This document shows, piece after piece, positions 28,610-37,446 of a stretch of 64,000 bases of DNA. A program made the translations under genes and the position numbers. Each line of letters starts with the position of its first letter. The stretch's first letter is position 1. Origin of the DNA: Caldalkalibacillus salinus (GTDB lineage: Bacteria; Bacillota; Bacilli; Caldalkalibacillales; JCM-10596); contig NZ_JAERVL010000020.1 in the NCBI RefSeq assembly GCF_016745835.1, positions 1-64,000 on the forward strand. The letters run 5' to 3'. A model generated the notes under the pieces. That model saw nothing but the letters and a program-made list of their open reading frames with translations, was not told the DNA's origin and searched no databases.

Positions 28610-31042
28610 TTAGTTCGCCACGATGTTAACAAGTTTATTAGGAACGGCGATCACTTTACGTACTGTTTTACCCTCTAGATGAGCTTTAACATCGTCATGT
28701 CCCAAAGCGAGGGTTTCTAATTCATCTTTGCTGATATCTACAGGCGTCATCATTCTCGCTTTGATTTTACCGTTAAATTGAACAACGATCTCAACTTCGT
28801 TTTCCGTTAGCATACTCTCATCGAACGTTGGCCACTCAGCGTAAGCCAGACTGTCTTCGTGTCCGAGCAGATGCCATAGCTCTTCAGCGAGATGAGGGGC
28901 GAATGGCGAAAGCAGTTTGACGAAGTCCTCAATGGCATCAACAGGAAGGACTTCCTGTTTGTAAGCTTCATTTGTGAAGACCATCATTTGACTGATCGCT
29001 GTGTTGAAACGAAGGTTTTCAACATCTTCCGTGACTTTTTTGATCGTCTGATGGCGAACGCGTTCAAAGTCCTCTGTCCCTTGTTCCCACTTAATCTGAG
29101 ACTCAAGTTCTCCTTCTTCATTAACGATCAGTCGCCATATGCGACTCAAGAAACGATGAGCACCATCAACACCGGTCATACTCCATGGTTTTGTGGCTTC
29201 AAGTGGTCCCATGAACATCTCATAAACTCTTAGTGTATCTGCACCATGTGATTCAATTATCTCGTCTGGATTGACAACGTTCCCTTTTGATTTACTCATT
29301 TTCTCATTGTTTTCCCCGAGAATCATTCCTTGGTTTACAAGCTTCTGGAACGGTTCTTTTGTTTCCACTACACCAAGGTCGTATAACACTTTATGCCAGA
29401 ATCGGGCGTAGAGCAAGTGAAGGACAGCGTGCTCTGCTCCACCGATATACAGATCCACGGGAAGCCATTGTTTTTGTTTGTCTTTTGAGCAAACCTCGTC
29501 TGAATTGTGGGGATCGATGTATCTGAGGTAATACCAACAACTGCCTGCCCACTGTGGCATTGTGTTTGTTTCTCTACGGGCTTTCATCCCCGTTTCAGGA
29601 TCGGTTGTCTCTACCCACTCAGACACGTTCGCCAGTGGAGACTCACCCGTCCCAGATGGCTTGATCTCATCAATCTCGGGTAAAGTCAATGGCAATTCGG
29701 TTTCAGGTACTGGTTTTGTTGTACCGTCCTCTAAATGTAGGATCGGGATCGGTTCACCCCAGTAACGCTGTCGACTGAATAACCAGTCTCGCAAACGATA
29801 CGTCGTTTTTCTTGTGCCTTTATTTTCTTTTTCTAGCCAATCGATCATTTGACTAATCGCTTTTTGGTTGGTCAAGCCGTTTAAGAAATCTGAGTTGACG
29901 TGCGGTCCATCTCCCGTGTAAGCCTCTTTACCAAGATCTCCACCTTGTACGACTTCCTTAATTGGAAGATCAAAAGCTTTTGCAAACTCATAATCTCTCT
30001 CATCATGACCTGGCACGGCCATAATAGCCCCTGTTCCATAATGAACAAGCACGTAGTCGGCAATCCATATCGGCATTTTTTCCCCACTCGCAGGATTAAG
30101 GGCATATGCGCCTGTGAAAACACCGGTTTTTTCTTTGGCTAAGTCTGTACGCTCAAGATCATTTTTCATTGCGGCCTGCTCTTGATATTCCTCTACCGCT
30201 TGACGACGCTCTTCCGTTGTGATTGAGCTTACTAAAGGATGCTCTGGTGCTAGTACACAATAGGTAGCACCAAAGAGTGTGTCCGGTCTTGTGGTGAATA
30301 CTTCGAGCGTCTCCTCATGATCTTGAATGTGGAAACAAACTTCTGCTCCTTCAGATTTCCCAATCCAATGGCGTTGCATGTCTTTGATGCTTTCAGGCCA
30401 GTCGAGTTCTTCAAGGTCTTCTAGTAAACGATCAGCATAAGCTGTAATCTTAAGCATCCATTGTTTCATCGGTTTACGGATAACGGGATGCCCGCCTCGC
30501 TCACTTTTACCGTCAATGACTTCTTCATTCGCTAGAACGGTCCCCAGTGCCGGACACCAATTTACAGGGACTTCGGCAACATAAGCGAGGCCTTTTTTAT
30601 AGAGTTGCAGGAAAATCCACTGCGTCCACTTATAATAGTTTGGGTCCGTTGTATTAATTTCGCGGTCCCAATCATAAGAGAATCCTAATGCCTTAATTTG
30701 ACGTCTGAAATTGTCGATATTCTTTTTGGTAATTTCACGCGGATGTTCCCCCGTATCTAGTGCATGTTGCTCAGCTGGTAGTCCAAATGCGTCCCATCCC
30801 ATAGGATGAAGCACATTGTAGCCGCGCATACGCTTATAACGAGAGATAATATCTGTCGCTGTATACCCTTCAGGGTGTCCCACATGCAATCCTGCACCAG
30901 AAGGATAAGGAAACATATCAAGGGCATAAAATTTTTCTTTCTCAGGATGGTCTTCTGTTTTAAACGTTTTATGTTCTTCCCAGTATTGCTGCCACTTTTG
31001 CTCTATGGCTCTAAAATGGTAAGCAGTGTGTGTTTTGGCCAA
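28610..31042 (-). CDS. leuS: Leucyl-tRNA synthetase
   Basis: Class I synthetase of 810 residues. HIGH-type signature [16 protein letters not shown] (near 43), CP1 editing domain (about 225-415, [20 protein letters not shown]), KMSKS loop in [18 protein letters not shown] (near 575), anticodon and C-terminal domains. It starts with TTG (MAKTHTAY), with AAGGAG 9 nt upstream. Controlled by the T-box leader that ends 90 bp before the start. Confidence 0.98.
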   Translation of the reverse strand: MAKTHTAYHFRAIEQKWQQYWEEHKTFKTEDHPEKEKFYALDMFPYPSGAGLHVGHPEGYTATDIISRYKRMRGYNVLHPMGWDAFGLPAEQHALDTGEHPREITKKNIDNFRRQIKALGFSYDWDREINTTDPNYYKWTQWIFLQLYKKGLAYVAEVPVNWCPALGTVLANEEVIDGKSERGGHPVIRKPMKQWMLKITAYADRLLEDLEELDWPESIKDMQRHWIGKSEGAEVCFHIQDHEETLEVFTTRPDTLFGATYCVLAPEHPLVSSITTEERRQAVEEYQEQAAMKNDLERTDLAKEKTGVFTGAYALNPASGEKMPIWIADYVLVHYGTGAIMAVPGHDERDYEFAKAFDLPIKEVVQGGDLGKEAYTGDGPHVNSDFLNGLTNQKAISQMIDWLEKENKGTRKTTYRLRDWLFSRQRYWGEPIPILHLEDGTTKPVPETELPLTLPEIDEIKPSGTGESPLANVSEWVETTDPETGMKARRETNTMPQWAGSCWYYLRYIDPHNSDEVCSKDKQKQWLPVDLYIGGAEHAVLHLLYARFWHKVLYDLGVVETKEPFQKLVNQGMILGENNEKMSKSKGNVVNPDEIIESHGADTLRVYEMFMGPLEATKPWSMTGVDGAHRFLSRIWRLIVNEEGELESQIKWEQGTEDFERVRHQTIKKVTEDVENLRFNTAISQMMVFTNEAYKQEVLPVDAIEDFVKLLSPFAPHLAEELWHLLGHEDSLAYAEWPTFDESMLTENEVEIVVQFNGKIKARMMTPVDISKDELETLALGHDDVKAHLEGKTVRKVIAVPNKLVNIVAN

Positions 31043-31138
31043 GTGTTAACACTCCTTTTTTATTATGTTAATGGAAAGTTTAGTGTATCAGTATTGCCAG
31101 GCTGTCATATATTTCAGACAAAGTATATCAACATAAAT

Positions 31139-31188
31139 ATAAAAAACCTCCCACCCTCAGCTCTTAATAGCTAGGGGCGAGAGGTTAT
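31139..31188 (-). terminator. T-box terminator of leuS leader
   Basis: On the minus strand AACCTCTCGCCCCTAGCT pairs with AGCTGAGGGTGGGAGGTT, followed by TTTTTTA; this is the terminator that forms when charged tRNA-Leu is bound. It lies just downstream of the T-box sequence. Confidence 0.9.
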
Positions 31189-31528
31189 TAACGAAAGTTA
31201 GTAAAATGGACCCGCGGTACCACCCTAATTGATTCATGCTTTGTTTTTCTCAGTGTTTCAGTCCAAAGATCAAAAATGTTACTGTGTCCATGCGATGACT
31301 TTCTGTGCATGTCGAGAAAACAAAGGCATGTTCTTCATTACTCCTTATCGCGGAAATACGGTAGAAACTACTCGTGGTTCATTCCTACAGGCTCTCAAGC
31401 GAGTTCGCTCCATCTCGATGTTGACTCGCACCGACCGTCAACTCTCTGCTATCAGATTGGAAGTTACTACTCTTGGTCATTGCCGCTCCATTCATGTGTC
31501 TATGCTGTATGGAAAATGTGTTAATTTA
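31139..31528 (-). ncRNA. Leucine T-box leader (riboswitch)
   Basis: A tRNA-sensing leader of about 390 nt upstream of leuS. On the minus strand: the AGTAGTAAC element in stem I (about 31460-31480), a distal-loop region GGTCGGTGCGAG, a specifier loop reading GAA-CTC-GC (specifier CTC, a leucine codon, complementary to + positions 31401-31403), and the T-box bulge AGGGTGGTACCGCG (31213-31226). Uncharged tRNA-Leu should stabilise the antiterminator. The 5' end is taken from the promoter prediction. Confidence 0.95.
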
Positions 31529-31534
31529 ATTATG

Positions 31535-31564
31535 ATTATATGCAATATACTGATACTATGTCAA
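31535..31564 (-). promoter_or_regulatory. Sigma-A promoter of the leuS T-box leader
   Basis: On the minus strand TTGACA (31559-31564), 18 bp, TATAAT (31535-31540): consensus hexamers. The -35 box overlaps the last codons of yqeM, so leuS is separately transcribed though it follows yqeM closely. Confidence 0.8.
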
Positions 31565-32320
31565 CCGTTGTCGAACATTTTTTTTACAGATAAAGAATAA
31601 TCGCTCGCTATCCTGCTGTGGCGGGTTCCAAGTGAGATCTGCTACCACCTGTAATATGTCGAAACCAACCTCTTCCAACCAACGGCGTAGGAGGTCCTCT
31701 TCGTATCCCCGCTGTGTGTGGACTTCATCGTAGCGTATGTATTGATTATCGGTGTGTTGAACAAAATAAGTCAGGTCATGTTCGACCGTGTCGGTGTCTG
31801 TCTCTATCCAGCACTGCCACAGTAAAGAAAGGGCTTCGTCATTGGTACCAAATAACGTCTCGCCAAAAATATGACGCATTTTGTACATACTATGGACATC
31901 AAAAATAAATAACCCATCATCTGTTAAGTGTTGATACACTCTGTGGAAACAAGCTTGGAGTTGTGATGGTTCTGTCACGTAGTTCAGACTATCTAGAAAT
32001 GAGATGATGGTATCATACTGAGTTCCTAAATCAAGTTCCGTCATATCTTGGTGGATCCATTGCACATCCACACCTGTATTGGAAGCTTTCTCCTGCGCCA
32101 CAGCAAGCATCGTTTCAGACAAGTCAATACCCGTGACCTTGTACCCCTGCTGGACCAGTGGAATGGCAATGGACCCTGTACCACAACCTAAATCAATAAC
32201 TGCGTTAATCTGATGATGATGACGTGCACAAACCTCGTTTAAAAATGTTAACCACTGATCATACGGAACATCGTGCATGAGTTGATCATACACGTAAGCT
32301 AAATGTTGGTAACTCATCAT
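31556..32320 (-). CDS. yqeM: SAM-dependent methyltransferase YqeM
   Basis: A 254-residue class I methyltransferase. Motif I is VIDLGCGTGSIAIPLVQQG (near 40), then GIDLSETMLAVAQ and IISFLDSLNYV; the family's substrate is unknown. It overlaps rsfS by 4 bp (ATGA), so the pair is translationally coupled, the lineage order rsfS-yqeM-leuS. Its 3' end holds the -35 element of the leuS promoter. Confidence 0.9.
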   Translation of the reverse strand: MMSYQHLAYVYDQLMHDVPYDQWLTFLNEVCARHHHQINAVIDLGCGTGSIAIPLVQQGYKVTGIDLSETMLAVAQEKASNTGVDVQWIHQDMTELDLGTQYDTIISFLDSLNYVTEPSQLQACFHRVYQHLTDDGLFIFDVHSMYKMRHIFGETLFGTNDEALSLLWQCWIETDTDTVEHDLTYFVQHTDNQYIRYDEVHTQRGYEEDLLRRWLEEVGFDILQVVADLTWNPPQQDSERLFFICKKNVRQRLT

Positions 32321-32667
32321 TTTGCTTGGTCTAGTTCAACGTATGCGGCGTCTGCCCATAACTTTTCAATGTTGTAATATTCTCTTTCCTCTCTGTGGAA
32401 GACATGGGCAACTACATCCCCTAAATCGATAAGCACCCACCGGGCTTCATCAAATCCTTCCATCGGTTTGGGATCTAGCCCAATGTCGAATGCTTTGTCG
32501 CGTATTTCTTTGGCTATGGCTTGGACTTGGGTTTCTGAATTTCCATGACAGATCATGAAGTAATCGGCTACGACAGAAAGTCCTGCAATATCTAAAATGA
32601 CGGCGTCTTGTGCTTTCTTATCTTCGGCTGCTTCTAAGACTGAAGACATAATGTTTCTAAGCTCCAT
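32317..32667 (-). CDS. rsfS: Ribosome silencing factor RsfS
   Basis: Binds ribosomal protein L14 and blocks 30S-50S joining in starvation. 116 residues, DUF143 family: DIAGLSVVADYFMICHGNSE, KPMEGFDEARWVLIDLGDV and VHVFHREEREYYNIEKLW-like end (here VAHVFHREEREYYNIEKLW). Normal length. Between yqeK and yqeM, all in the B. subtilis order. Confidence 0.95.
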   Translation of the reverse strand: MELRNIMSSVLEAAEDKKAQDAVILDIAGLSVVADYFMICHGNSETQVQAIAKEIRDKAFDIGLDPKPMEGFDEARWVLIDLGDVVAHVFHREEREYYNIEKLWADAAYVELDQAK

Positions 32668-32722
32668 CGAATTTATTTCCCCCTTTAATGTTATGGTGCC
32701 CCTTCAATATGTGGCTTATTGC

Positions 32723-33283
32723 TTATTTCGTTAAATCATTGTAAGCAGCTATTGTTAAAGGATACACTTTCTGGCCCTTAGACTCCAAGAAGCCGATCGT
32801 ATTTCCGAGTGCTTGAGCTAAAGCTTGGTCGAGATTAGTTTCCGCCTGTTCGCGTACTTCATCAACACCGGGAAAGCGTCGGCCAGGTTCAATGTAGTCC
32901 GCTAAGCAAACGATCTTCTCAACGATGGTCATATTCACACGCCCTGTCGTGTGAAAGCGTATAGCGTCTAAGACGACAATATCAGCGATGCCCACTTCTG
33001 TTTGAACTAAATAAGCGCCAACGGGAGCGTGCCACAATTCATGATGATACTGTAACAAGTCATCAGGTATTTCGTCCTGCTCTTCAATGATACGCGCCAT
33101 TTCATGTTTGTCTCTAAACTTAGCGTAATCGTGAAAAATGGCCGCCACTTCCGCTTTCTCAAGGTCATTGGGGCTAAAGCGCTGAGCTAGCTTGACCGCA
33201 CTCTGTACAACACCTAAAGTATGCTCGTATCTCCCTGTCGTAATCTGCTCCTGTACAAGCTTCAGCATGTCTTCTTTTTTCAT
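32723..33283 (-). CDS. yqeK: YqeK, diadenosine tetraphosphatase-like HD protein
   Basis: An HD-domain hydrolase of 186 residues. The metal motif is H...HD: YEHTLGVVQSA and VAAIFHDYAKF, then ELWHAPVGAYLV and IRFHTTGRVNMT. Family members with a measured activity hydrolyse Ap4A symmetrically to two ADP. The ATG at 33283 has GAGGAGA upstream; the frame extends to 33298, overlapping nadD. Co-transcribed with nadD and rsfS. Confidence 0.9.
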   Translation of the reverse strand: MKKEDMLKLVQEQITTGRYEHTLGVVQSAVKLAQRFSPNDLEKAEVAAIFHDYAKFRDKHEMARIIEEQDEIPDDLLQYHHELWHAPVGAYLVQTEVGIADIVVLDAIRFHTTGRVNMTIVEKIVCLADYIEPGRRFPGVDEVREQAETNLDQALAQALGNTIGFLESKGQKVYPLTIAAYNDLTK

Positions 33284-33294
33284 TGCACTTCTCC

Positions 33295-33876
33295 TCACTC
33301 CACATATAATGCATGGTGATTGATATACTGAAAAACGACCTCCGGTACCATAAAACGCACACTTTTTTCTTGTTTGCAGCGTTCACGAATCACTGTAGAT
33401 GAAAGTTCCATCGGTGGCATATCCACCTCTCGAACCGCTTTCGTATAAGAATGATCTGGATGCATAGACCATCCTGGCCGTCCCACTCCCACAAATTCGA
33501 TTTGGCGTGTGAGGTCGTCTATTTTATGCCACTTCGGTAAGTACTCAACCATATCTGCCCCTATAATAAATACGAAATGTATGGAAGCATGTTCCCTCTG
33601 TAAAGCTTGAATGGTTTCATACGTATAGGAAGGACCTTCCCTTTCAAATTCCTTTAGACAAAGCTGAAAATACGGAATATCCTTTATGCTTTGTTCAATC
33701 ATCTTAAGCCGATGGTGGTCTGCAGTGACTGACTTCCCTTGCTTGTGGGGAGGCACACGTGTGGGTAAGAACCATATCTGGTCTAACTGTGCTTCTTCAC
33801 GGGTCACTTCCGCCATAAGTAGATGAGCATTATGGATCGGGTCAAACGTTCCCCCTAAGAGCCCCACTTTCTTCAT
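33295..33876 (-). CDS. nadD: Nicotinate-nucleotide adenylyltransferase
   Basis: Makes nicotinate adenine dinucleotide from NaMN and ATP in NAD synthesis. The nucleotidyltransferase motif is LGGTFDPIHNAHLLMA (T/HxGH type), and the C-terminal motif is LSSTVIRERCK. The frame opens at 33915, but ATGs at 33885 and 33876 fit better; 33876 gives MKKVGLLGGTFDP, the family start, about 9 nt after AAGGGG. 193 residues. Confidence 0.95.
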   Translation of the reverse strand: MKKVGLLGGTFDPIHNAHLLMAEVTREEAQLDQIWFLPTRVPPHKQGKSVTADHHRLKMIEQSIKDIPYFQLCLKEFEREGPSYTYETIQALQREHASIHFVFIIGADMVEYLPKWHKIDDLTRQIEFVGVGRPGWSMHPDHSYTKAVREVDMPPMELSSTVIRERCKQEKSVRFMVPEVVFQYINHHALYVE

Positions 33877-33901
33877 CTCACTCATCCCCTTATCTACCCC
33901 T

Positions 33902-34192
33902 TTATGGCAATTCAATCAACTTATTTTCCTCAGATTCCTTGTATAACACGATGGTGTGACCGATAACCTGCACAAGATAGGCGTCTGTTTCTTCAGCTAA
34001 CTGTGAAGCCACTTCCTTCGTATCCTGGTCACAATTTTGTAGCACCGAAATTTTTAAAAGCTCTCTTTTTTCTAGTGCATCCTCAATTTGATCCACCATG
34101 TTATCGTTGACACCACCCTTTCCCACCTGGAATATAGGATTGAGATGGTGTGCTTGTGAGCGTAGATATCGCTTCTGTTTTCCTGTTAGCAA
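33902..34192 (-). CDS. yhbY: YhbY family ribosome-assembly RNA-binding protein
   Basis: A CRM-domain protein of 96 residues (YqeI in B. subtilis) that associates with pre-50S particles. Starts MLTGKQKRYLRSQAHHL; the GxxG RNA-binding loop is in FQVGKGGVNDNM; KISVLQNCDQD follows. It starts with TTG, and its AAGGAGGAA site lies inside the last codons of aroE (CAA GGA GGA ACA TAA). Operon member between aroE and nadD. Confidence 0.95.
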   Translation of the reverse strand: MLTGKQKRYLRSQAHHLNPIFQVGKGGVNDNMVDQIEDALEKRELLKISVLQNCDQDTKEVASQLAEETDAYLVQVIGHTIVLYKESEENKLIELP

Positions 34193-34193
34193 T

Positions 34194-35066
34194 TTATGTT
34201 CCTCCTTGTTGTAATCGATTCAGGACCATGCTTTTCATTTTATCTATGGGTGCTTTGTGAGAAGTAAAGTATTCAAAAGCCAAAGCCCCTTGGTGAATGA
34301 ACATCCCCAAACCAGAGTGAATGGTTGCTCCTGCACGTTGAGCCTCATGTAGAAATGCGGTTTCTAACGGATTATATATAATATCACTGACGACTGCACC
34401 AGGTTGAATGTTGCTTATGGTCAATGGTGTCTGATCAATGTTGGGCCACATGCCTATAGGCGTGGTCTGTACAAAAAGCTGAAAAGAATATTGCTTCACC
34501 ACCGCCTCTTCCCAATCCAGCACTGTTATATCGGTTGATAAGTCCTGTTCTTCAGCATACACTGTTAGCTGTTTAGCAAGCGTGTGTGCTTTAGTATATG
34601 TTCGATTTATGATTGTTAAGCTTCGGATACCATGTTTGAGTAAGTATACACTGATCGCTTTTGCGGCTCCACCTGCCCCTATCATGACTGCGTCCGTTTG
34701 GTTTAACTGGATACCTGTTTCTTCTATGAGTGACCTCACATAGCCTTCTCCGTCCGTGTTATAGCCATAGAGCATGCCGTCCCGTTCCACAACTGTATTC
34801 ACTGCCCCGATTGTTCTTGCTTCCGGGTCTACTTCATCAAGTAACGGGATGACATTTTCCTTGTGTGGTATGGTTACGTTGACTCCTTTAATCCCTAATG
34901 TCTTTATGCCCCTTATGGCGTCCTTTAGGTTTTCGGGCGCTACATCAAAGGCATGGTAGTGGTGAGGCAGACCCAAAGTATTAAAGGCAGCTTGATGCAT
35001 GATTGGAGACAAGCTATGAGCGACCGGATGGCCGATGACACCGAATAGTAGTGGTTGATTCGTCAT
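34194..35066 (-). CDS. aroE: Shikimate dehydrogenase
   Basis: NADP-dependent reduction of 3-dehydroshikimate, fourth step of the shikimate pathway. 290 residues: substrate motif HPVAHSLSPIMHQAAFN, catalytic Lys in NVTIPHKENVIP, NADP motif GAGGAAKAISVYLLKHG, NRTYTKA, and QTTPIGMWP. Length is slightly above the usual 270-280. Fits the lineage order yqeH-aroE-yhbY. Confidence 0.95.
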   Translation of the reverse strand: MTNQPLLFGVIGHPVAHSLSPIMHQAAFNTLGLPHHYHAFDVAPENLKDAIRGIKTLGIKGVNVTIPHKENVIPLLDEVDPEARTIGAVNTVVERDGMLYGYNTDGEGYVRSLIEETGIQLNQTDAVMIGAGGAAKAISVYLLKHGIRSLTIINRTYTKAHTLAKQLTVYAEEQDLSTDITVLDWEEAVVKQYSFQLFVQTTPIGMWPNIDQTPLTISNIQPGAVVSDIIYNPLETAFLHEAQRAGATIHSGLGMFIHQGALAFEYFTSHKAPIDKMKSMVLNRLQQGGT

Positions 35067-35092
35067 TTTACCCTCTCCCGTGTTATTTTCCC

Positions 35093-36205
35093 CTAGATCA
35101 ATGAACGTCTGACAGATACTGCTACACCTTTGGGTGCGTAAGCGTCAATTACGGCACCTTCACCTTTTAACGTGACCCATCCTAAACCTGAAAAAACGAT
35201 ATCTGTGGGTTGCTCAGATATCTTGAAGGTATGCTTCGTTAACGGTCCCCAATCAGACGATTCTGCTTTCCCTGGTGGTGAAAGAATCTCCCCTAGGTGG
35301 TTTTGATACAGCTCGTCTGCTTTTTCCAGCTTTGTACGATGAATATTTATATCGTTAGAGACATAACAAACAAATGATTGCCTGTTTCCTTGAACAAAAT
35401 CTAAACGTGACAAACCGCCAAAAAATAAAGTTTGCCCATCGTTCAATTGATACACTTTGGGCTTGATTGGTTTTGATGGGGAAATGATTTTTAGTTCCTC
35501 AGGTGTCACATAGTGCGCCATTTGGTGTCTGTTAATAATCCCTGGCGTGTCGTAAAGGGCTCTATCGTCGTCCATCGGTATGGCAATCATATCAAGCGTT
35601 GTGCCTGGAAACCGAGACGTTGTTAAATGCTCGTCCTTATCGACACCTAATTGTGTCAGGATTTGATTAATAAACGTCGACTTCCCCACATTCGTTGCTC
35701 CCACGACATATACGTCTTGCCCTCGCCGTAAACGATCAATCGCTTGCATCAGCTCTTGGATACCAGTCCCCTTTTCTGCGCTACAGAACATGACATCAAT
35801 AGGTTTGAGCCCTAAATCCTTGGCGGAATGCTGTAACCAGTTCTTCATGCGGTTCAGGTTGATATTTTTGGGTAACAAATCAACTTTATTACCCACTAAC
35901 AACACCCTGTTGCCGCCAACAAAGCGTTGCAGACCGGATATCCAGCTACCATTAAAATCAAACATATCCACGATTTTGACGACAAGCCCCTTTGATTCAC
36001 CAACTTGATTTAATATCTGTATGAAATCATCATCCGTCAATTCTACTGGAGAAACTTCGTTGTAATGGGTCATCCGAAAGCAACGCTGACAGACAATCCT
36101 CTCCCTCTTCAATGCGGAAGCAGGCACATATCCTGCCTTATCTTTATTTTCAGTTTGTATTTTTATCCCACACCCTGCACAATAGTGCTCTGTTTGTGCT
36201 TCCAT
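35093..36205 (-). CDS. yqeH: Ribosome biogenesis GTPase YqeH
   Basis: Circularly permuted GTPase needed for 30S assembly. 370 residues: N-terminal zinc finger (CAGCGI and CQRCFRM), then the G motifs in permuted order, with G4 NKVDLLP (near 108), G5, G1 GATNVGKSTFIN (near 170), G2 TTSRFPGTT and G3 DTPGI, followed by the C-terminal RNA-binding domain. Preceded by yqeG and followed by aroE in the usual order. Confidence 0.96.
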   Translation of the reverse strand: MEAQTEHYCAGCGIKIQTENKDKAGYVPASALKRERIVCQRCFRMTHYNEVSPVELTDDDFIQILNQVGESKGLVVKIVDMFDFNGSWISGLQRFVGGNRVLLVGNKVDLLPKNINLNRMKNWLQHSAKDLGLKPIDVMFCSAEKGTGIQELMQAIDRLRRGQDVYVVGATNVGKSTFINQILTQLGVDKDEHLTTSRFPGTTLDMIAIPMDDDRALYDTPGIINRHQMAHYVTPEELKIISPSKPIKPKVYQLNDGQTLFFGGLSRLDFVQGNRQSFVCYVSNDINIHRTKLEKADELYQNHLGEILSPPGKAESSDWGPLTKHTFKISEQPTDIVFSGLGWVTLKGEGAVIDAYAPKGVAVSVRRSLI

Positions 36206-36293
36206 TTTATTTTGTTGTCCTCCTTCTATATGTGAACAAATCCATCCGTTATGAACAGTGACATGGCGTTATTCTTATTACTTCTCCAACCAC

Positions 36294-36818
36294 TTATCTC
36301 TCCCAAGTAATCATGCCACGCTTACGCATCGCACTCAGGGCTATCCGTTCCAGCTTACGGTTAAATCGCGTAAAGAAACCGTCGTTTTGGGCGACAGGAA
36401 TGACAAGAATTGTAAATAAATCTAGACGATTCCCACCCAAGACATCGGTAAACAGCTGGTCACCTACAACCACGACTTCGTGGGGACTAAGCTGCATGTC
36501 TCTTTGGGCCTGTTTGAAGGCACGATTGAATGGTTTCCGAGCCGCATGGATAAACGGAATCTTAAGTGGTTCAGCAAAAGCCGAAACTCTTTGTTCATTA
36601 TTATTTGAAACGACAACCACCTTAAGCCCTTTTTGATCGATCTTTTGTAACCATTCTATGAGCTCAGGTGTGGCCTCCGGTCTATCCCATTCGATGAGCG
36701 TATTATCAAGGTCTGTGATAATACCCTTGATCCCTTTCTCTTTTAGTTTGTCTAAATCGATATCATAAATTGTATCAACATGTAAATCTGGCAAGAGCAT
36801 CTTTAACAATACAACCAC
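36294..36818 (-). CDS. yqeG: YqeG family HAD phosphatase
   Basis: HAD-superfamily class IIIA phosphatase. The nucleophile motif is ITDLDNTLIEWD (near 37), motif II VVVSNNNE, motif III Lys in KPFNRAFKQA, and motif IV VVVGDQLFTDVLGGN. Related proteins dephosphorylate phosphatidylglycerol phosphate, but this one's substrate is not established. Start uncertain: GTG 36818, TTG 36809 and ATG 36800 are all possible, with a weak GGGTGG nearby. First gene of the yqeG-yqeM block. Confidence 0.92.
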   Translation of the reverse strand: MVVLLKMLLPDLHVDTIYDIDLDKLKEKGIKGIITDLDNTLIEWDRPEATPELIEWLQKIDQKGLKVVVVSNNNEQRVSAFAEPLKIPFIHAARKPFNRAFKQAQRDMQLSPHEVVVVGDQLFTDVLGGNRLDLFTILVIPVAQNDGFFTRFNRKLERIALSAMRKRGMITWER

Positions 36819-36865
36819 CCGTTCTATACTTTATGATTTTTACCATATTGTATCAATGATTTAAA

Positions 36866-36895
36866 GAAAAAACATCCAATATTCATTGGATGTCG
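36866..36895 (-). terminator. Terminator of the exported-peptide gene
   Basis: Stem CATCCAAT/ATTGGATG with a 4-nt loop followed on the minus strand by a T-rich run, 17 bp after the stop of the 76-residue gene, isolating it from yqeG. Confidence 0.85.
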
Positions 36896-36911
36896 GGTAA
36901 AAACTATATTC

Positions 36912-37142
36912 TCAATTCATATTGTGATTGGGCGTAATACGTATATATTCACGAGGCTTGAATGGCTCTCCTAAACGTTCAAAGGATCGGTCGCTGTCTT
37001 CTAGTGTATTGCTTAGGGGTTCTACGCTTCGATCTTGTTTCATATAGGGCGCATGCTGTTGTTCAACGTAATCATGGGCATGCCAAGCCCCTGCTAACAT
37101 TGTTGTGAATATCAATATAGATACCAAGGCTTTCGTTAACAT
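36912..37142 (-). CDS. Unknown small exported or membrane-anchored protein
   Basis: A 76-residue protein I do not recognise. Residues 1-21 form a signal or anchor helix (MLTKALVSILIFTTMLAGAW); the rest is polar (HAHDYVEQQHAPYMKQDRS, LEDSDRSFERLGEPFKP, REYIRITPNHNMN), with no cysteine. It has AAGGGGG upstream of the ATG and its own terminator, which support a real gene. The 300-bp spacer upstream separates it from the divergent mrpA. No function can be named; a sporulation or envelope role is possible but only a guess. Confidence 0.65.
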   Translation of the reverse strand: MLTKALVSILIFTTMLAGAWHAHDYVEQQHAPYMKQDRSVEPLSNTLEDSDRSFERLGEPFKPREYIRITPNHNMN

Positions 37143-37446
37143 ACCGAATCCCCCTTTTTTTTATAGGATGTCTTAAAAGGGGACCATTTATACGAGTCAG
37201 TTTTTATGCTCACGTGATTGAGCCTTGCTATATTTGAAATTTTTATGAACAATTTTGCTATGAATATGCTGTTTCTACCTATTTAATAACTTTGGTCAAA
37301 AATGCACCTCAAATGAGTAAACATATGGTTTAACGTGTAAGCTAAAGATGCATAGGGCCTGTTTTTATTATATAATTTTACTTGGCTATTGTATGGCTTG
37401 TGCTTTTTAAACCTATGTTTGCTTAAGTGACAGAGGAGGTATATCA
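37143..37446. other. Divergent regulatory spacer before mrpA
   Basis: A 304-bp AT-rich gap between the orphan peptide gene (minus) and mrpA (plus). It holds the ribosome sites of both genes and a TATAAT at 37371-37376 preceded by a weak -35, the likely mrp promoter. I see no gene or strong dyad in it. Confidence 0.5.

Noticed and set aside
31229-31600. Plus-strand 123-residue frame opposite the leuS leader
   Set aside because: The region is explained by the T-box leader on the other strand, and the frame has no ribosome site or known domain.
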